DNA from: Semisulcospira habei
Taxonomy: Eukaryota; Mollusca; Gastropoda; Semisulcospiridae
Direction: 5' to 3'
DNA: 64,000 nt
NCBI GenBank assembly: GCA_036245525.1
Contig: BTPG01000003.1
Location: 191,314,164-191,378,163, forward strand
Below are positions 34,699 to 45,412 of this stretch, piece after piece. How positions within the stretch are numbered: position 1 is the first letter of the stretch; the number at the start of each line of letters is the position of its first letter. The notes beneath the pieces are model-generated. The model did not search any database. It was not told where the DNA came from and saw only the letters and a program-made list of their open reading frames with translations. The translations under genes were made by a program, and so were the position numbers.

Positions 34699-35040
34699 GT
34701 AAGGCCTATCTATGCATACTAATTTAAATGACTCCTGAGAAAGGTCAAGGGTCAAAAGAGGTCAGTATATGTGAAAAATGCCATTTTTTTGTTAGAATTG
34801 TAGTTTTTGTCAAAGTTTTTGCAAACTTTTCAATCAAATTTGACGTGAAGTTTGCAGATGACGAGACATTTCTACACATACTGATTTAGTCGACTCATCA
34901 CAAAGGTCAAGGGTCACGGTGGTTTGACAGACGTGTGAAAGATGCTTAAATTTTTATAAAACATGGATTTCACTGGTGCTGAAGCCAGTCCTAATTGTCA
35001 CAAAGGTCACACATGTGCATTGGTAAAATATGCGTGAGCT
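34699..35040 (+). repeat. ~160-bp AGGTCA tandem array, right part
   Basis: Two further units (CTATGCATACTAATTT at 34709; ACACATACTGATTTAG at 34873), each with AAAGGTCAAGGGTCA (34740, 34901). Continues the array at 32440. Confidence 0.85.
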
Positions 35041-35439
35041 GTAAGGGCTTTGCCTTTCTTGTTTAAATTACTATCACAATGATAAGGTCAAAGCCCTTTA
35101 GTATGAGTGGATGTACAGTGTATTTGACTGCCTGTATCAAGTACCTGTGACAAGATGAACTTTTGATGCATGCAAGCAGTGTGTGTATGAAAATGTCTAG
35201 CATTTGTCTGTGTTGCTGTTCCTGCATTCCTACCGGAAACAAATACCCTGGTGAGTGAATATCACAACATTTACTAGTCATTGCATACCGAGACATATCT
35301 ATTCTGTCACCTAGGGGCAAAATTTGGCCAGCAAGGCAGGCAATATGCACGTATTGTAGAGGGCTGAAAATGTGATTTATCCAGCTAACCATATCATGCA
35401 AATTTGGTTTCCTGTCAAGGTTTCTTGAATGTGTTTCAG
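35041..35439 (+). other. Intron of the membrane-protein gene
   Basis: Nothing recognised apart from the acceptor GTGTTTCAG (35431-35439). Confidence 0.5.
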
Positions 35440-35792
35440 AGATTCGTGAGCCGCTGATCCTTCACGTGGAGCGGCAGAGCCTGGTGGTTGCGGGGGTTTT
35501 AGTTGCCATCGGTGCAGCGGTCTTGCTGCTGGGCTGTTTTTGGATCCACTGGTGCCATACGGAGTATGTTGAGTATGTGCCCATCTCCCAGCTCGACGAG
35601 GCGGAACAGCGACTCCACCGTGCCCAACACTCGAACAAACACAACCGTCACAGACACTCTGGGGTGCATCAAGCCCAGCCGGAAACAAAACAGGATAGTA
35701 AGGCAGAGTCTAAGCGTGAAGGAATGACCATTGTGCATAGAACAACTCACAGCAACTCTAACAGTCATATTGCGAATGGCGGTCAACAGTAA
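35440..35792 (+). CDS. Unrecognised single-pass membrane protein, terminal exon
   Basis: The acceptor is TGTGTTTCAG. It completes Glu with the base from 32259 and reads 116 codons to TAA at 35790-35792. A ~22-residue hydrophobic segment, LVVAGVLVAIGAAVLLLGCF..., follows IREPLILHVERQ. Cys, Trp and His residues flank its end (FWIHWCH). A hydrophilic tail of ~80 residues follows, rich in His, Asn, Gln, Lys and Arg, with no second membrane span. YVPI just after the membrane fits a YxxPhi sorting motif, which would suit a cytoplasmic tail and endosomal traffic (inference). Serine-rich SNSNSHIANGGQQ ends the protein. I do not recognise the family. An ATG-internal start is possible, but the phase match with the upstream exon is better evidence. 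Confidence 0.65.
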
Positions 35793-36240
35793 CTGTGCAC
35801 AAAAGGAACCCGGTACGGCCATATTACAAATGGAGGCCGATAGTACAGTAACGTTCAATGCAAATGAAACACTGGCCAGGAAGCCTTCTATTTTTCACAC
35901 AATTTTCATGAATGCTCCCCCATGCACTAAGACCAAACAGGATTCTGCATTGCAAAAGACAGTTACAGTATGCATTGTAAAATTCACAGTATCCAGGTAA
36001 TAACCGTATTGCAGACCATGACCGGTGACATGAGTATGGCCATATCGTAGGCTGCTACTTTAGCTAGTCTCCAACTCTGAGACACCCAGGGCAAACTGGG
36101 GTGTGGACTTGTATACCATAGTGAGACCCAGCTGATCAGGCACTGTCCTTGAGCTGTCATGGCTTATACCCTTCTTGCACAGTTTGTGACAAGTGCTGAA
36201 CACATGTTTGTAAAAAATAAACCATTTGCCTGATGCAAAT
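35793..36240 (+). other. Likely 3' UTR of the membrane-protein gene
   Basis: From the stop to ~20 bp past the poly(A) signal. It includes CAGGCACTGTCCTTGAGCTGTCATGG (~36137-36162), a half-hairpin remnant of the TTAA element core. Confidence 0.5.
36216..36221 (+). promoter_or_regulatory. Poly(A) signal AATAAA
   Basis: First canonical AATAAA downstream of the stop at 35792 (AAAAAATAAACC), at a reasonable distance for the 3' end. Confidence 0.5.
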
Positions 36241-36428
36241 TGGCTTTATATTATCTTCACGCTCACAACACAGAGGTGCCAGATTTGTGTGAGTCTAGGA
36301 AATAACCAAGACAGCAGTAAACATAATTTGGAATAACAAGGACAAAACAATTCTTTTTTCTTGTTATTTTGAATAACAAAAAAGTAAGATGATTTGTCAT
36401 ACCCCCGGAACATGATTATCTCTGAAAC

Positions 36429-36491
36429 TCCCAGAACTAAATGACTTCCTTTCTACTGAATGGAAGTCATTTAGTTCTGGGAGTTTACAAA
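36429..36491. repeat. Perfect hairpin, 25-bp arms
   Basis: AAACTCCCAGAACTAAATG... pairs perfectly over 25 bp with ...CATTTAGTTCTGGGAGTTT around a 12-bp loop. Confidence 0.85.
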
Positions 36492-36678
36492 GCCATTGTT
36501 AAAACACTGCTTCCGGATAACAAAAGATGTTCTGAGCATGTACCATTCTGACTTTGTTATTTCCAGCAGTTTACGTATTTGACAGTTACCAATACTCATT
36601 TGGTCAAGATTTTGTGTGATTCGAAAAGCAGTGCAGCAGAGCCTGTTTTGAGCGAACCTTATGAGAGAACAGCAGTCA

Positions 36679-36908
36679 TTAACCTCTTAACTGCCAGGGC
36701 AAGGCGAATGCTAACCAGCTGCAAGAGACATAAGTCCTCATGAGCCCCAGCAATCACGGGGGCTCATTAGGATTTATGTCTCTTGTTGGTCCTGTATTCT
36801 TCATGTCTATTTCTGGTTCCATTTAGTTTGTGTTCTTCACATGAATGTCGATCAGTGTGCAGTGGTTTCTGACGCAACATCTGTGATCACTGGCAGTGAA
36901 GGGGTTAA
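36679..36908. mobile_element. TTAA-flanked palindromic element (TIR type 4, CATGAGCCC core)
   Basis: The left TTAACCTCTTAACTGCCAG and the right end (reverse complement TTAACCCCTTCACTGCCAG) form the TIR. The centre is CATAAGTCCTCATGAGCCCC against GGGGCTCATTAGGATTTATG. The core is shared with 42205-42290, 43475-43550, 49170-49230 and 56360-56415. Confidence 0.82.
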
Positions 36909-37240
36909 GGCGACACTTTGTGCCCTTCGAGAAGTCTTTTATGAGCACTTTTCTTGCAGCTCCTGAGCGTGCACCTGTTTGTTAAGATCACTTTTTTTAT
37001 ATTTTTTTATTGCAACAACCCCAAACCCCAAAAAATGGCCGCTCAAAACAGAGTTCTGCTGCATCTGCCTTTGACCTTCCTTGCGCTGCAAGCTTTTGTG
37101 ATACTGTGCCAGAATTAATAATTATTTGCAGGGATTTCGTCAGGAAAGCAGACACATACAGAGCGCATACCCAAACCCAATGCCTCTTGCAAGCCAAGAT
37201 CTGCTTCAGCTGTGCCTCAAACTGAAGGCATTATTTCAGT

Positions 37241-37457
37241 TTAACTCTTTTAGCCCCAAGGTCCCGTTTCTCAAATTTTGGAGGTGCTCCCTGACGACTG
37301 TGTACCAGTTGCAGGAGATGGCTTGACCATGATATTGATAATTCAAGGGTAGTGCCAGAGTAGCTTGGCGCCTTTAGGCACAGCGCTAATCTGGCACTAC
37401 CCTTGAATTATCATGGTCAAGCCATCTGCTGTAGGGACCCGGGGCTAAAAGGGTTAA
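37241..37457. mobile_element. TTAA-flanked palindromic MITE, hairpin core (TIR type 5)
   Basis: Starts TTAACTCTTTTAGCCCC and ends GGGGCTAAAAGGGTTAA. Inside, GCTTGACCATGAT...ATTCAAGGGTAGTGCCAG and its inverse form the shared core (37342-37412). Confidence 0.88.
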
Positions 37458-37884
37458 AGGATATGAGTGACATGTGAATATGGTTGAGACTGTGATTCAT
37501 GTAGCGATCAGGAAATCTGTGCAAATTGCTAAACTGTTCAATAGACCTATTCCAGGCAATAAGGGGTTAATAGATTGAAAGATCTTTGTCAAATGTTGTT
37601 TAGTATGTCTTACAATAATGCTGGACAAAAGGTCTGACTTCTCTTACAGAGTTTGAATGTTGTCAGATGAAAGAGAAAAAAAAAGACTCCTCTTCTACTC
37701 TATACATTGAAGAGTTTCACCAATTGCGCACAAGGAGCAGCAGCACACCACTGTTATGTGTGCCTGTGCTCACGTTGACTGTGAAGAGAAGGGTAGGAAA
37801 GTGTTAGTTGAGGAAAGACAGCATTGATAACCTGTTGTATTAGTGAATTTTAGCAATCAATGCCTGTCACAGAGCAGATCGCTA
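37458..37884. other. No gene recognised
   Basis: No motif or splice-supported frame seen. Confidence 0.4.
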
Positions 37885-37973
37885 TATAACCCTTCGGCTG
37901 TCGGTAGCGCTTTTGGTCATGGTGATTCCTGCAGGAATCACCGCAACCAAAAACTCCACCGACAGAGGGTTAG
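37885..37973. mobile_element. Small TTAA-type palindrome (GATTCCTGCAGGAATC core)
   Basis: AACCCTTCGGCTGTCGGTAGCGC...GTGATTCCTGCAGGAATCAC...CCACCGACAGAGGGTTAG. Near-perfect arms and the best-preserved centre of this family. Confidence 0.85.
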
Positions 37974-38273
37974 AAGCGATTGTAAGAAGATCCCGTACAA
38001 CACTGGGCTGTTTTTCGTCACGTGAACTTGTGTCAGGTGTGTTACGGGTCAGCAGATGTGTCGATCATGTAAATGATGTATGATATTCATGATGTTCTGT
38101 GGTTTGCTGATTTTATTTAGCGGGCTGTTTACTTTATGATACATTTTCATGCTTGCGTCGTTTGCTTGGAGATATTTGGGTTTATTTTTCTACTTCCAGT
38201 TCCAATTTTACAGCAGTCAGCTCAGCACTAGTGTACATATGCTTCACACATTCAACCATAAAACACAAGATAG

Positions 38274-38361
38274 GAACGACCATGATAGTTGAAGGGTAGT
38301 GTTGGAAATAGCTTGGCATCAAGCCTTTCTGGCACTGCCCTTGAGCTATCATGATCTGTCT
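38274..38361. mobile_element. Hairpin core, isolated copy
   Basis: GACCATGATAGTTGAAGGGTAGTG...CACTGCCCTTGAGCTATCATGATC. The outer ends are not identified. Confidence 0.7.
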
Positions 38362-38689
38362 CCACAAACAGTAAGTGGCCTGTAGACTACAACTCCCAAA
38401 TTTCAGGAGTTCGACTTTATCTCTCAATGTTTTAAAAACTTTACTAGAAGCAAGAAGTAACAGAGCACCTTGCCATTTTAGATGATGTATTAACTTTGGA
38501 ATATTTTCTAAACACGTTAATTTGAGTGAACAAGCTTTACAGTTGCATTGTCAAGTAGTCAGGTCATTCTGAGAAAGCAGACAATTGTGCACATGCTGCT
38601 TTATGGGCAGCTCTGTGCAGCTTGAATGATTAGCAGGACTACTGAAAACGAGGCCACCTGTCACGCTGAACTGTATTCGCCACAGCATG
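38362..38689. other. No gene recognised
   Basis: Nothing supported. Confidence 0.4.
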
Positions 38690-38772
38690 TTTTATCTCTT
38701 TCGAGAAGACCAGCATGCGGACACGTGGCTGTTCGCCGCATGTCCGCATGCTGGTCATCTCAAATGTGTTAA
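38690..38772. mobile_element. TTAA-type palindrome (GACCAGCATGCGGAC arms)
   Basis: TCTCTTTCGAGAAGACCAGCATGCGGAC pairs with GTCCGCATGCTGGTCATCTCAAATGTG, followed by TTAA at 38769. The left TTAA is degraded to TTAT. Confidence 0.75.
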
Positions 38773-39541
38773 ATAAAACGTCAAGTTGCATGTGCAAGAC
38801 CAGTTTTTTGGTTATGAATACTTCTCAGTTGTTCCCCTTTATAAGCAAGCGTGCTGCCACAGTTCAACATTCTATCAGCATGTGTACTGTTTGAGTGATG
38901 CATGTTTTTGTAAATGTTCCTTGACAATTTGTGATGAGCATGTTTGTCCAGAGATATGGATTCAGCTGTGGGAGTATCTCACCCGATACATATATTATAT
39001 GTATATGGAGTCACGGGATGTATGATAATTATATGCTGCATAATAATTAATGTTGATTGATTTAGTTTTACCTCAGTTTTGTGGTTCATGACCCATGAGA
39101 GCATGCCCATGTATATTAGTTACACTTTTCACCACTCTCCTGACAAGGGCCGTTCCCATGTATCTAACGGTAACATGCTCGACAGGACAGTTGCCTATCC
39201 AAATCCCCTTTCATCTACAAGAAAATAATGTAGGTTTTTATAAGCCCCTGCATTCACAGGAGCTCATAAGAATCTATGCTGTCTGCTGACCAAAACTGGT
39301 ATCGTGCAGCTGTTCCCATGAGGATTTCATTTTGGGTTAAGGCCATTGTGGATGCACCCCCCAGTACGGTACACAGTACTGGTTGTTGCATGCAGAAGGG
39401 TGTCACTGAGAGACCTGTGGCTGTGTTTTGCCTTCCTTCTTGTTGACATTGGTTGTGAAATGTTCGCGCCATGAGCCTTCCTATTAGCGCTCCTTCACGA
39501 CCCATCTAACATCTATTCCAGAAAAGATTTATTTGCTAAAC
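38773..39541. other. No gene recognised; palindrome remnants
   Basis: 39203-39290 holds TATAAGCCCCTGCATTCACAGGAGCTCATAAG, a degraded CATGAGCCC-type hairpin. 39350-39400 has CAGTACGGTACACAGTACTGG, a remnant of the CCACTGG type. Confidence 0.45.
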
Positions 39542-39607
39542 TACCCTAATGCATGCAGCCACCGGTACTGTTCACAGTACCGGTGGCTTCTTGCGCAAGA
39601 GGGTTAA
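39542..39607. mobile_element. Small TTAA-type palindrome (CCACCGGTACTG core)
   Basis: GCAGCCACCGGTACTGTTCACAGTACCGGTGGCTTC with ACCCTAATGC on the left and GCAAGAGGGTTAA on the right. Confidence 0.78.
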
Positions 39608-41098
39608 CATTTCCCAAAGCAGATCTCATGAGTATGGGCAGGTGACCCTGTAAGAAGTATGTTTTTATAAACTAACTTGTATAATTATGGTACAAATCAT
39701 TATAACATATATTAACGTGTTTGGTACAGATTTCAGCTTGTTTTAGATATAATTTAAGTGAACTCATGAGGTTGAGATTATTTATTTTATTTTTTATGTG
39801 TCGTTCATACATCATGTTTGCTTCACGCTTTTTTTTGCTTTTGCACAAATTCAATATTCATTTACAGTGGCATTTTACAGGGTTATTGTAAAGCAACCTA
39901 CTCCTGGCAGTAAAGGGTTCATAATCGCAATATCTCCTTTATAAATGCATGTCTTACAATAATGGTGGACAACAAAGGTTAACTTAAATACTTAAGCTGT
40001 GAAGTTTGAATATTGTAATACAAAAGACATTTCTGCTGTTCCTCTCCTTTGTATGCAGGAGAGTTCCTTTTGTTACACACAAAAACAGTGGAAAACCTCT
40101 GGTACATGTGTCTACGTACATGAAGAAGGTAGAAAAACCTTAGTACAGTATCGGCAAATTTTTGCAGTCAAAGCTTGCCATGGAGCAGATCACTTTAATG
40201 TCACACAGAGGTTAAAAGTTAGAGGAGGGCAGGGGGTGGAGAAGATAAATTCACAATTTTATCTGCACCCACTGAAAGTCCACCTGAAGAAACTTAACCA
40301 TGTATAAGCTGGAAGTTCAACATTCTGTTGTGTTTTGTGATGAAGGTTCAAACTGAAATTGTGAAAGAATCAGATTCTGCAGCGCTTGTAGTTGCCTTCT
40401 CCAAGCAGTGTTTTGAATGCTAACTTTCACAAATAAAATGGGGTTCTCAATGTTTGTCCAGCCTTTCTTTTACAAGCTAATCATCATGATCATTTGTAAA
40501 CAAATGTAACACACACGCTGTGATTGAGGTGGACACGCACACTGGATAGTTTACTGCAGCCTTTATGCACAAATCAAACAAATGCTTTCTCTGTTCTACA
40601 ATCAAAACCTTTTGGAATGTTTTGTTTTTTTCATTTGCCTTATTTATGATTGTTTGGGTGAAGGCAATGTTTCTGTGTGAGAGTTTGTAACATTTGTGAT
40701 ATAAAGTGTGTGCAACAGTTTGCGATAATTGTTGAAAATCTGTGCTTCATAAGCAAGTGATTTTGAAGTTGTCAAACAAAAGTTCATGAATTTACAGACT
40801 TGAAGTCTGATTTTGACAGTATGCATGGTTTGATTCTTTGCACTGGCGTCCCAGTAAGTACAAGCCCCTTAGATCGATGTCAGCTGCAGTTGGCCCTCAT
40901 ACAGTCATGTATGGACCACCTCTAGCTGGCATCAGCCCAAGGGGCTTGTGCCTACTGGGATGTTTGTAATATGGTTTTAATGTTTGATTATGCTGGACAA
41001 TGTGCCCCCACGGGTGTCCGCCCAGGCAGGATTTTGGTTTGGTTATGCCCTTGTGCAGTTGACTGTGAACAGTATTGTTAGCAGCATGCACAACGGGA
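39608..41098. other. No gene recognised
   Basis: About 1.5 kb without domain, splice-pair or repeat evidence. At 40851-40965 GTCCCAGTAAGTACAAGCCCC pairs with GGGGCTTGTGCCTACTGGGA as the arms of a further ~110-bp palindromic element. Confidence 0.5.
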
Positions 41099-41203
41099 TT
41101 AACCCATTTAACCCTGACACTGCAGTAGTAGATGGATTGACCATGACAATTCGAGGATGGTGCCAAGCTAATCTAGCACTACCCTTGAACTGATATTTAA
41201 ATT
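41099..41203. mobile_element. Decayed TIR type 3 element
   Basis: TTAACCCATTTAACCCTGACACTGCAG at the left, then GATTGACCATGACAATTCGAGG and GCACTACCCTTGAACTGAT with a large central deletion. Confidence 0.65.
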
Positions 41204-41204
41204 G

Positions 41205-41396
41205 TTAACCCTTTTCTTCCTGATACACTATTGCTTGAAATAAAATTGACTGATAGTTCAAGGGTGATGCCAGAATAGCTTGGTGCATGAGGTGCAACGA
41301 AAATGGTTGATCTAGCTCCTAATCTGTATTGTAGCCGTCATAGGACAATAAGCACATTTTTTTTTTTTAAATCAGCTTCAGGATGTAATGGGTTAA
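41205..41396. mobile_element. TTAA-flanked MITE (TIR type 6), copy 1
   Basis: TTAA both ends. TTAACCCTTTTCTTCCTGATACA on the left and AGGATGTAATGGGTTAA on the right. The hairpin core is half deleted (GTTCAAGGGTGATGCCAG...). The copy at 46489-46686 is the same element in inverted orientation. Confidence 0.85.
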
Positions 41397-41727
41397 CATC
41401 TAATATTTGGGAAATGCAGCCATGGGGTTAAATGAGTTATCTTGTGTTAGTTACCAGACTGGCTCTGATTTGCCCCACATGGTGGATTTTATTTTGTTTT
41501 TGGGCCTGTACTGCTGTCTCCATCTGATCCTTACACCCCAGGTTTTCCTTGTCAAAATCTAGCATAGTGGTTAATGCAATTTGTAGTGCATGTATAATTT
41601 GGGATTTCACTGTACATTCTTTATCCTGATAGCAGATGCTTATTTTTACGCTGTTTTGTAGCGTGGCATTTGATAACCTAGTTTGAAGTTGCAGTATCTT
41701 CGGCATGCCATAGGTTTATATTGCTTG

Positions 41728-41785
41728 TTAACCCTTTGGGTGTCCTGCAGGAATCATCGCGACTAAAACCGCTACTGGCTGGCAA
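41728..41785. mobile_element. Partial GATTCC-type palindrome
   Basis: TTAACCCTTTGGGTGTCCTGCAGGAATCATCGCGAC...CGCTACTGGCTGG. The left arm is largely missing. A T-rich run follows at 41799-41823. Confidence 0.6.
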
Positions 41786-42150
41786 CATATATACATTTTT
41801 TTTAATTTTTTTTTTTTTTTTTTGCACGTTTGTTTTGGAACACGAGTCGTGAACACATCACACGCAAGTGTTTATTGTCGTCAGGTCGTTCCATCAATCA
41901 ATTAGGATGCGTTTAATTTCGCACATTTGAGTGCCTGTGAACACATCTCATTGCTTAGGACTGTATGGAAAAAATCAGACTGGTTGTCACAGCGGTAGCG
42001 AATCGACGGAGTCAACCAGGGTGATACAAACTGTGATTAAAACAAAACTCTGCCCTCCGGTGTTCGTTTGAAGGATCAGTCCCGCGTGTGATCCCTTTCG
42101 AGAGACGCAGATTCACGTGATACTGCAGGGGCTTTTGAGAATCCATTACT
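41786..42150. other. No gene recognised
   Basis: Poly-T run and single-copy-looking sequence. Confidence 0.4.
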
Positions 42151-42376
42151 TGGGTTTCGTTTGAAACGAACGACTCGCAAGGATAGCGAAATCACAGTGA
42201 ACAAACACTCCAAACATCTCCAAGAAGCATAGGTCCTCATGAGCCCTCCGGGCTCATGAGGACCTATGCTTCTTGGAAATGTTTGGAGTGTCGTCTATGC
42301 TTATGGGGCAAGCTGGTTATCCGCCATGAGTTTACCCTCGTTCGTTGTTGGAAGTCGTTCGTTTCAAACGAAACCT
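42151..42376. mobile_element. 226-bp TIR element with a palindromic TIR and inner hairpin
   Basis: The ends GGGTTTCGTTTGAAACGAAC... and ...GTTCGTTTCAAACGAAACCT are a ~24-bp inverted repeat that is itself palindromic (GTTTCGTTTGAAACGAAC). The inner hairpin 42205-42290 has arms ACTCCAAACATCTCCAAGAAG / CTTCTTGGAAATGTTTGGAGT around CATAGGTCCTCATGAGCCC and its perfect inverse. Confidence 0.8.
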
Positions 42377-42960
42377 CACGATTCTTTTTTGCGGCATCTC
42401 CTATAAGGGTTAGCCCATTATGATCGGATAGCTTATATGAAGTGCTCGGCGCTACGTTGATTTTTGCAGTGAAAGAGATATCGAATGTGACACACTGGCT
42501 GTCTCCCTCATTTGGCAACCGCTGATAGGCGTTAGTGAATTTTGTGTGACAACAAGTGTGCGACTGTAATTGTGGACTACAATTTCTATGTGTGTGGGGT
42601 TGTTGTTTTTTGGGAGGGTTTTTTTTTTTTTGGGGGGGGGGGGGGGGAGGATCTGTGTGAAATCTGCCCGAAGTCTGTCCAAGGTCTATCTAACATATCT
42701 GCGCTCATTCTTTCAAACTTGATTAGTACTCTTGCCATCACGCTGTGAAGCTGAAACAGTGTAAGTGCTAATGTAATATTCCACACTGGTTACGCCCGTC
42801 GATCTGCTACGTGGTTCGAGGGTACCAGCGTAAATGTATTCCTTACCCCTGTTGTTTTTTTTCCGGTTTTTTTTTTTTTCTTTTTTTTTCGCTGAAAAGC
42901 ATAAATAAACACGTTTCTATATTCTGTCTTCTTGTAAGAAATATTGTGTGTGTCTGGGAG
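42377..42960. other. No gene recognised
   Basis: Poly-T/poly-G runs (42619-42647) and T-rich runs (42867-42889). Confidence 0.4.
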
Positions 42961-42965
42961 GAGGG

Positions 42966-44599
42966 TTTCATGTATACTGACGAGAAAAAGAAATGCGACA
43001 ATTTTTTTTTAATCATCGGAAAATCCAACAAGATGGGATGAACCATAACCCACAAAGTCCCTTCTATTGAGAGCTGTCCTCGCTGTCACTGGTCTAGATC
43101 TACCTTTTGTCTTTGACCTGATTCTGATGTTGAATTATCTCCTATTGAAAAAGTCTCGCAGATCTGCCAATGCGTCGGTGAGTTCTACAAGGGGCGCAGG
43201 ACATACGTGTCATTGATTTGTCAAACGTTATTTGTCATGACGTAAGTTTTAGTTTTTACGTAATTTTATATTTTACGTGAGTTTCACTTTCGCTTCATAG
43301 GCTTGAGAAAATGGTGACAAAACTAGAACTTTACGATACAATTTCAGTCTTGCTATAATTTGTGTGAAAGCAGGTTGACTTTACCTAGCTTCACGATATA
43401 CTAAATACACGGGTCACCTGCATGCTCTTCTGAAAGCGCGTCGTTGTGTTAGTGCGTGCGTGCGCGCGCGCGCTCCAAACATCTCCAAGAGGCATAGATC
43501 CTCATGTGCCTGAAGGGCGCATGCGGATGTATTTCTCATGGAGATGCGCGCATGTTTTTGAGAGAGAGAGAGAGAGAGCCCATGGGCGTGCGCGAGAGAG
43601 AATGACGTCATATTTAGAGTATGTCAGTGTCTGCGTGGTGACGGAGTTGCCTCTTTTACATCACCGCCACTGTCTGACTTTCCCTAGAAGTAAAGGTTTT
43701 TTAGTGTTTTAATTCTTTTCTGAAAAAGAATTAATTTTTACTAAAGAAGCTGAAAGGATACAAAGCTGGATAACGAACTCATCTAATGTCTTTCTCCAAA
43801 CTAGCTATATGCAAAAGTTCAAGTAAATATGACAAAAATTACGGACTCTAATCTGGGTCAACCGACTTCCTATAAACGGTTGTTTATGTCTTCAATGAGA
43901 AATTCAATTACAATATGCTCGGAGGCTCTCTTAGCCACCCACTTGAGAAAGTATTTCGCCAAGTTTCAAGCTTGTATGCCGTACAGAAATATCGGAGATT
44001 CTCTTGTTTATTATACATACGCACACAGATAGGCCTACATCGGCGCTTCGCGCCAAATGTACGTTCAGCATCGAGGTTAGCGTAACTAGAGATGACGTAA
44101 TTTTTATTTTGTTACTTCAATTGTTAGAGGTTTAGCCTGCCTGCCTTTGACATCATGGATGCCCCCCTCCCCCCCCCCCCCCCCCCGGGTCTGCCCTGGG
44201 GGACTTTGGTAGGGTTAACTAGTTTTTAGTTCTCAGGGTAGGGTGGGTTTTCCCCTCTCTTCTTGGGCATGTGTTTCTGTCTACCCTTGGTCGATTCAAC
44301 TGTATTTTCCTATTTTAAACTCTCCCTACTGTCTGCGCTGTCTGTAGCTCTTGATATTGGATGTGTGTTGCTAAATGGTCTTGGGTTTATTTAGCGTATT
44401 AGACCGGCTGGTGACATAATTCAATATTCTGTTTAGGCTGGGATTTTTTTTTTTTTTTTTTTTTTTTCACAATCAGTGCGGGCAGTCATGAGAAAGTCTT
44501 GTTGCTGTCGGGACTTTAAGCAATGTACAACCTACTTTCACATCATGGACATGCTATTAAATTCGCTCCACCTCGACCCGTCCTAAAAAGTCCCTTACT
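42966..44599 (+). mobile_element. R3 repeat, copy 2 (with S2 inside)
   Basis: From TATACTGACGAGAAAAAGAAATGCGAC (42973), an end shared with the small element at 56953, through the CACAAAGTCCCTTCTAT block (43050) and the arm 43060-43470. A CATGAGCCC-type hairpin (43475-43550) and a GA tract (43559-43578) follow. The body 43596-44159 plus 44550-44599 (GACGTCATATTTAGAGTATG ... CGTCCTAAAAAGTCCC) matches 48106-48718 at roughly 95%. No ORF. The TIR-type end suggests a non-autonomous DNA element, but the other end is not confirmed. Confidence 0.7.
44160..44539 (+). mobile_element. S2 SINE-like repeat, copy 4 (empty site known)
   Basis: Target duplication ACATCATGGA (44150-44159 and 44540-44549). The other R3 body at 48660 shows the uninterrupted site, TTTGACATCATGGACATGC. 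The 5' part is expanded to a poly-C tract (44162-44187) and has lost the segment between two AGGGT repeats. Confidence 0.93.
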
Positions 44600-44678
44600 T
44601 TAAAATGTTTGCGTTTGTGTGCTTTTGTCCTGCCTTGAGGGAAATTGGTCTGACTCGTTGCTGTGCTGTCGATCAAAT

Positions 44679-44903
44679 TTAACCCTTATCATTCGGAATA
44701 CACCAGTGTGCGAAATAAGTTTGCCTAGAATATTTCAAGGGTAGTGCCAGAATAGCTTGGCACCTCTAGGCGCCAAGCTATTCTGGCACCACCCTTGAAG
44801 TAAAGCCACTGGTCTATATCCTTATCTGTAAGTACTATAATGCAGCTTGCATATGGCAGTGTACAAAATTTGAATATTTTAGCCTCAGTATGATATGGGT
44901 TAA
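44679..44903. mobile_element. TTAA-flanked MITE, TIR type 1, copy 2
   Basis: TTAACCCTTATCATTCGGAATACACC...TATGATATGGGTTAA with the hairpin core at 44730-44800. Very close to 6933-7163. Confidence 0.9.
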
Positions 44904-45144
44904 ACAACAACCAAATATAATCAAAATAAAACAAATTTAAAGAAGCAGAACACAACTGTCGTTTTAGAAAACGAGAAGATCATTTCACAAAACCGAACAA
45001 TAACGTATCCACACCGGCACAAAAACAAACTGCCACTAGCACTCGCTGAGGGTTGAAATCTGTGATAGACATCTGTACATGGAATGTGTGAGCAGAAAAT
45101 GCAATTATGAACATACAAGTGCATATACAGTGACCGCTTGAATC

Positions 45145-45235
45145 TTAACCCTTTGGTTGTTGGTTAGCGCATTTTGTCGCGGCGTGACCTGCAGGAATCC
45201 TCTCGACAAAGAGTGCTACCGATCGCCATAGCCGA
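45145..45235. mobile_element. Small TTAA-type palindrome (GATTCC family)
   Basis: TTAACCCTTTGGTTGTTGG...CGCATTTTGTCG against CGACAAAGAGTGCTACCGATCGCC. The right end is eroded. Confidence 0.7.
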
Positions 45236-45274
45236 ATAACACGAGCACACAGCAAAAGCAGAAGAAAACATGCA

Positions 45275-45412
45275 TAAGCCATATATCTATCTATCTATAT
45301 CCCGTAGTCTTGCCGACCGTTGGGGCACCACTGATGACTTGGCAACCAGCTCCCTCCATTCCTCTCTGTTCTCTGCTATTCTCAGCGTATCGCCCAGCTT
45401 CAGCCCTATCCC
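45275..45412 (-). mobile_element. LINE family H, extreme C-terminal fragment
   Basis: On the minus strand it reads AENREEWRELVAKSS then VVPQRSARLRD and a stop after a GATA-repeat tail, a C-terminal signature seen in invertebrate LINE proteins. Only ~45 codons remain. It stops at the G1 palindrome. Confidence 0.6.

Noticed and set aside
36429..36491. Intrinsic transcription terminator or CRISPR-type repeat
   Set aside because: Hairpins here are eukaryotic palindromic repeats. There is no U-tract logic or spacer array, and the genome shows spliced genes.
43414..43712. Open frames around the GA tract and GC repeats
   Set aside because: Low-complexity translation within the R3 repeat.
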